Positions 6,784-8,053 of a stretch of DNA of 8,053 nt are shown in pieces (the stretch's first letter is position 1; every line of letters begins with the position of its first letter). Below the pieces are notes generated by a model. That model had not been told where the DNA came from. It did not search any database and was given only the letters and a program-made list of their open reading frames with translations. A program made the translations under genes and the position numbers. The stretch comes from an uncultured Eubacteriales bacterium (lineage in GTDB: Bacteria > Bacillota > Clostridia > Oscillospirales > Ruminococcaceae). The stretch covers positions 1 through 8,053 of the forward strand of contig CABUOE010000098.1 of the NCBI GenBank assembly GCA_902493155.1, given 5' to 3'.

Positions 6784-7315
6784 TTACTACGGCGCTATGC
6801 AGGATTGGCTATATCCAGTCGCCCCTAATGCCTCTGGAAATTACCCTACATCTTTATCCAGCTGTTTTAACGATCCAAGAGGAGGCCCGGCGGTCAACCA
6901 TCAGGGAATCGATATCAACAAATGTGACGGTCAAGCGGTGCGCTGTGCCACTGCTGGAGAAGTCATCTCTTCTGGTGAAAATGTTAGTATGGGTAATTAT
7001 GTAATACAAAAATCGAACGTTATTGGCCATACCGGAAACAATTTGATTATGCGATACATGCATATGCAAGCAAATCCGAAATTAGCTCCCGGCTTTCAAC
7101 TGTCCCGCGGCAAAGAATTGGGAAAAGTGGGAAATACCGGAGAATCAAATGGACCTCATTTACATTTCGATATCAATTTCAAAAACAAAAGTAGCAGTAT
7201 CGTCGTAGCGGACTGTCTGAATCCGGCGGCTTTTTTCCCAAATATGACGCTGACACAAGGCCCAACAGCGGAGGTGGAGCCTTTTATAATAGGAAACTGC
7301 AAAATAGCCCGGTAA
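6770..7315 (+). pseudogene. C-terminal part of the frameshifted hydrolase: M23 (LytM-type) metallopeptidase domain
   Basis: Continuation of the split gene in the next frame. M23 enzymes are zinc endopeptidases that cut peptidoglycan cross-links or stem peptides. It begins with a last wall-binding repeat (DYYFDYYGAMQDW), then the peptidase. The zinc ligands His and Asp lie in NHQGIDI (codons 6899 and 6911), the second His motif is RYMHM (codon 7061), and the final zinc ligand and partner His lie in GPHLHFD (codons 7157 and 7163). VGNTGESNG, typical of the family, precedes that motif. So the catalytic core is complete and the lesion is recent, a sequencing error, or bypassed by ribosomal slippage. 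Removing one base joins it to the upstream piece as a protein of about 369 residues (361 from ATG 6229). The only local ATG, at 6797, lacks a ribosome binding site and signal peptide, so separate expression is unlikely. A terminator follows at 7357. Confidence 0.8.
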
Positions 7316-7356
7316 AAGGGCAAACAAATAAAATATGAGCTATCACATTACACAGG

Positions 7357-7391
7357 ATACCGCCTAATTGGACAAGATAGGCGGTATTTTT
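7357..7391 (+). terminator. Rho-independent terminator of the hydrolase gene
   Basis: ATACCGCCTA (7357-7366) pairs with TAGGCGGTAT (7378-7387) around an 11-nt loop, ending in a T run (7387-7391). It lies about 40 nt after the M23 stop codon. Confidence 0.92.
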
Positions 7392-7405
7392 GTATCTGGA
7401 TAGCG

Positions 7406-7432
7406 GACTTCGGGACATGTTGGCCCGAAGTC
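7406..7432 (+). promoter_or_regulatory. First hairpin of the leader before the 7525 gene
   Basis: GACTTCGGG (7406-7414) pairs perfectly with CCCGAAGTC (7424-7432) around a 9-nt loop. No T run follows, so it is not a terminator. It is followed at once by AAAGGAGG (7434-7441), a ribosome binding site with no ATG after it, and by a smaller hairpin, GGGAT/ATCCC (7440-7456), which overlaps that site. Confidence 0.6.
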
Positions 7433-7459
7433 GAAAGGAGGGATTGCGAATATCCCGTT

Positions 7460-7492
7460 GGGGCTTGAACTAAAAAATCAAGCCCCTTTTTT
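7460..7492 (+). terminator. Terminator in the leader of the 7525 gene (attenuator-like)
   Basis: GGGGCTTGA (7460-7468) pairs with TCAAGCCCC (7478-7486) around a 9-nt A-rich loop, followed by six T. It ends only 17 nt before the ribosome binding site (AAGGAGG, 7510-7516) of the next gene, and the hydrolase already has its own terminator at 7357. A promoter upstream would therefore have to read through it, which suggests conditional termination. The alternative is that it simply ends transcripts coming from the left. Confidence 0.85.
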
Positions 7493-7524
7493 CATGCCAT
7501 AAAACAGACAAGGAGGAAAAACGC

Positions 7525-8053
7525 ATGGCAAAAAATGAGCCAAACAAGCCGGACGAAGTAAAAACCGCCCAGGCCCAGGAAGCAACAGCAGAAGAAAAAA
7601 ACACGCCTGCTCCTATGCCGGAGATTGGCGGAGAAGCTCCTGCCCCGGAAAAGACCGCCGAGGAAACAGCGGCACTTCCCCATGAGGACGGAGCCGCCCC
7701 GCATGAAGCTGATAAGGACGGGCTGAAAGCACCTGAACCCATTGACATTCCCGCCCCCGGTGATGTGGTGGTTTCCTTTGACAAAATCAATGAGATTGTT
7801 TCCGGGAAACAGGCGGCGGTAAAGGAAGCGGAACAGACTACCCCAAAAAAACAGGAAGCGGAGCCAGCAGATAAAACGGCAAAGCCTGAGAAAACAAGCC
7901 CGGATAAGAAAAATGACAGTAAGCCCAGAACTGCCGAAAAAGCAGATAAAAAGCTTACCCGTCTTGCCAAACAGGAAAAAGCCCCAAAGGCTGTAAAACC
8001 GGAAAAGCCGGATAAACCGAAACAGACCGCAGAAATTGGCGGCGGTGCTTCTG
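7525..8053 (+). CDS. Partial Ala/Pro/Glu/Lys-rich protein, possibly from an integrative conjugative element
   Basis: Open from ATG 7525 with AAGGAGG (7510-7516) 8 nt upstream; no stop in the 176 codons before the window ends. The N-terminus MAKNEPNKPDEVKTAQAQEA begins a long disordered, strongly charged stretch built of A, P, E, K, D and T. It is broken by a single order-prone segment, PGDVVVSFDKINEIVSGKQA (residues 79-98), and has an EIGG motif near residue 33 and again near 171. There is no signal peptide or membrane segment, so it is cytoplasmic. I do not recognise a family in the visible part. From memory, ParB-like and other accessory proteins of Clostridia conjugative elements carry such N-terminal extensions; that is inference at low confidence. 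Its codon use is more GC-rich than the genes to the left, which fits a foreign segment starting near 7392-7525. Confidence 0.75.
   Translation, partial: MAKNEPNKPDEVKTAQAQEATAEEKNTPAPMPEIGGEAPAPEKTAEETAALPHEDGAAPHEADKDGLKAPEPIDIPAPGDVVVSFDKINEIVSGKQAAVKEAEQTTPKKQEAEPADKTAKPEKTSPDKKNDSKPRTAEKADKKLTRLAKQEKAPKAVKPEKPDKPKQTAEIGGGAS

Noticed and set aside
6775..6784. Programmed +1 frameshift at TTT-TGA as the sole explanation for the split hydrolase
   Set aside because: The repeat residues YYF just before the TGA already belong to the second frame, so the shift most likely lies a few bases upstream. No stimulating Shine-Dalgarno-like element is present. Kept only as an alternative.
7470..7970. 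166-codon minus-strand frame rich in Ser, Ala, Gly and Phe
   Set aside because: Mirror image of the low-complexity Ala/Pro/Glu/Lys-rich gene on the plus strand, which has the ribosome binding site and sensible codon use.

Overview
The window looks like a chromosomal piece of a Gram-positive, low-to-mid GC gut-type Clostridia (Oscillospiraceae/Ruminococcaceae-like is my guess). The signs are strong AAGGAGG-type ribosome binding sites, T-rich hairpin terminators, TTGACA/TATAAT-type promoters, a lipoprotein signal peptide, an RpiR-type regulator, a bacterial serpin and a cell wall hydrolase with aromatic wall-binding repeats. The assignment rests on gene content and style, not on any marker gene search.

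Layout. Positions 28-1608 (minus) encode a family 5 (peptide/nickel/opine type) ABC transporter substrate-binding lipoprotein. It diverges from an RpiR-family regulator at 1873-2730 (plus). The AT-rich gap between them carries a promoter in each direction. A perfect 13-bp inverted repeat lies inside the minus-strand promoter and is a candidate RpiR operator, so regulator and transporter are probably one control unit. Any permease and ATPase genes would lie past the left edge. A bidirectional terminator (2786-2818) separates rpiR from the convergent cysS (2835-4262, minus). This cysteinyl-tRNA synthetase has an unusual active-site signature and a structured leader of about 157 nt. Diverging from cysS is a membrane-anchored serpin (4543-5829, plus) with an inhibitory-type hinge, followed by two hairpin terminators.

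Positions 6205-7315 (plus) hold a secreted cell wall hydrolase made of a signal peptide, tryptophan/tyrosine-rich wall-binding repeats and an M23 (LytM-type) metallopeptidase. It is split by a one-base frameshift near 6745-6773, although every zinc ligand of the peptidase is intact. It has a good promoter with a 29-bp perfect palindrome directly after the -10 box, and another long-range hairpin just before the start codon. The gene ends at a terminator (7357-7391).

From about 7392 the character changes. A leader with three hairpins, the last a strong terminator at 7460-7492, precedes a more GC-rich, Ala/Pro/Glu/Lys-rich open reading frame that starts at 7525 and leaves the window. Its style resembles the N-terminal extensions of proteins from Clostridia integrative conjugative elements, so the right edge may be the start of such an element. 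That is inference.

I see no rRNA, tRNA, CRISPR array, transposase or integrase. I found no clear new multi-gene system. The items most worth a second look are the palindrome-controlled frameshifted hydrolase, the attenuator-like leader before 7525, the divergent CysRS with its leader, and the anchored serpin.
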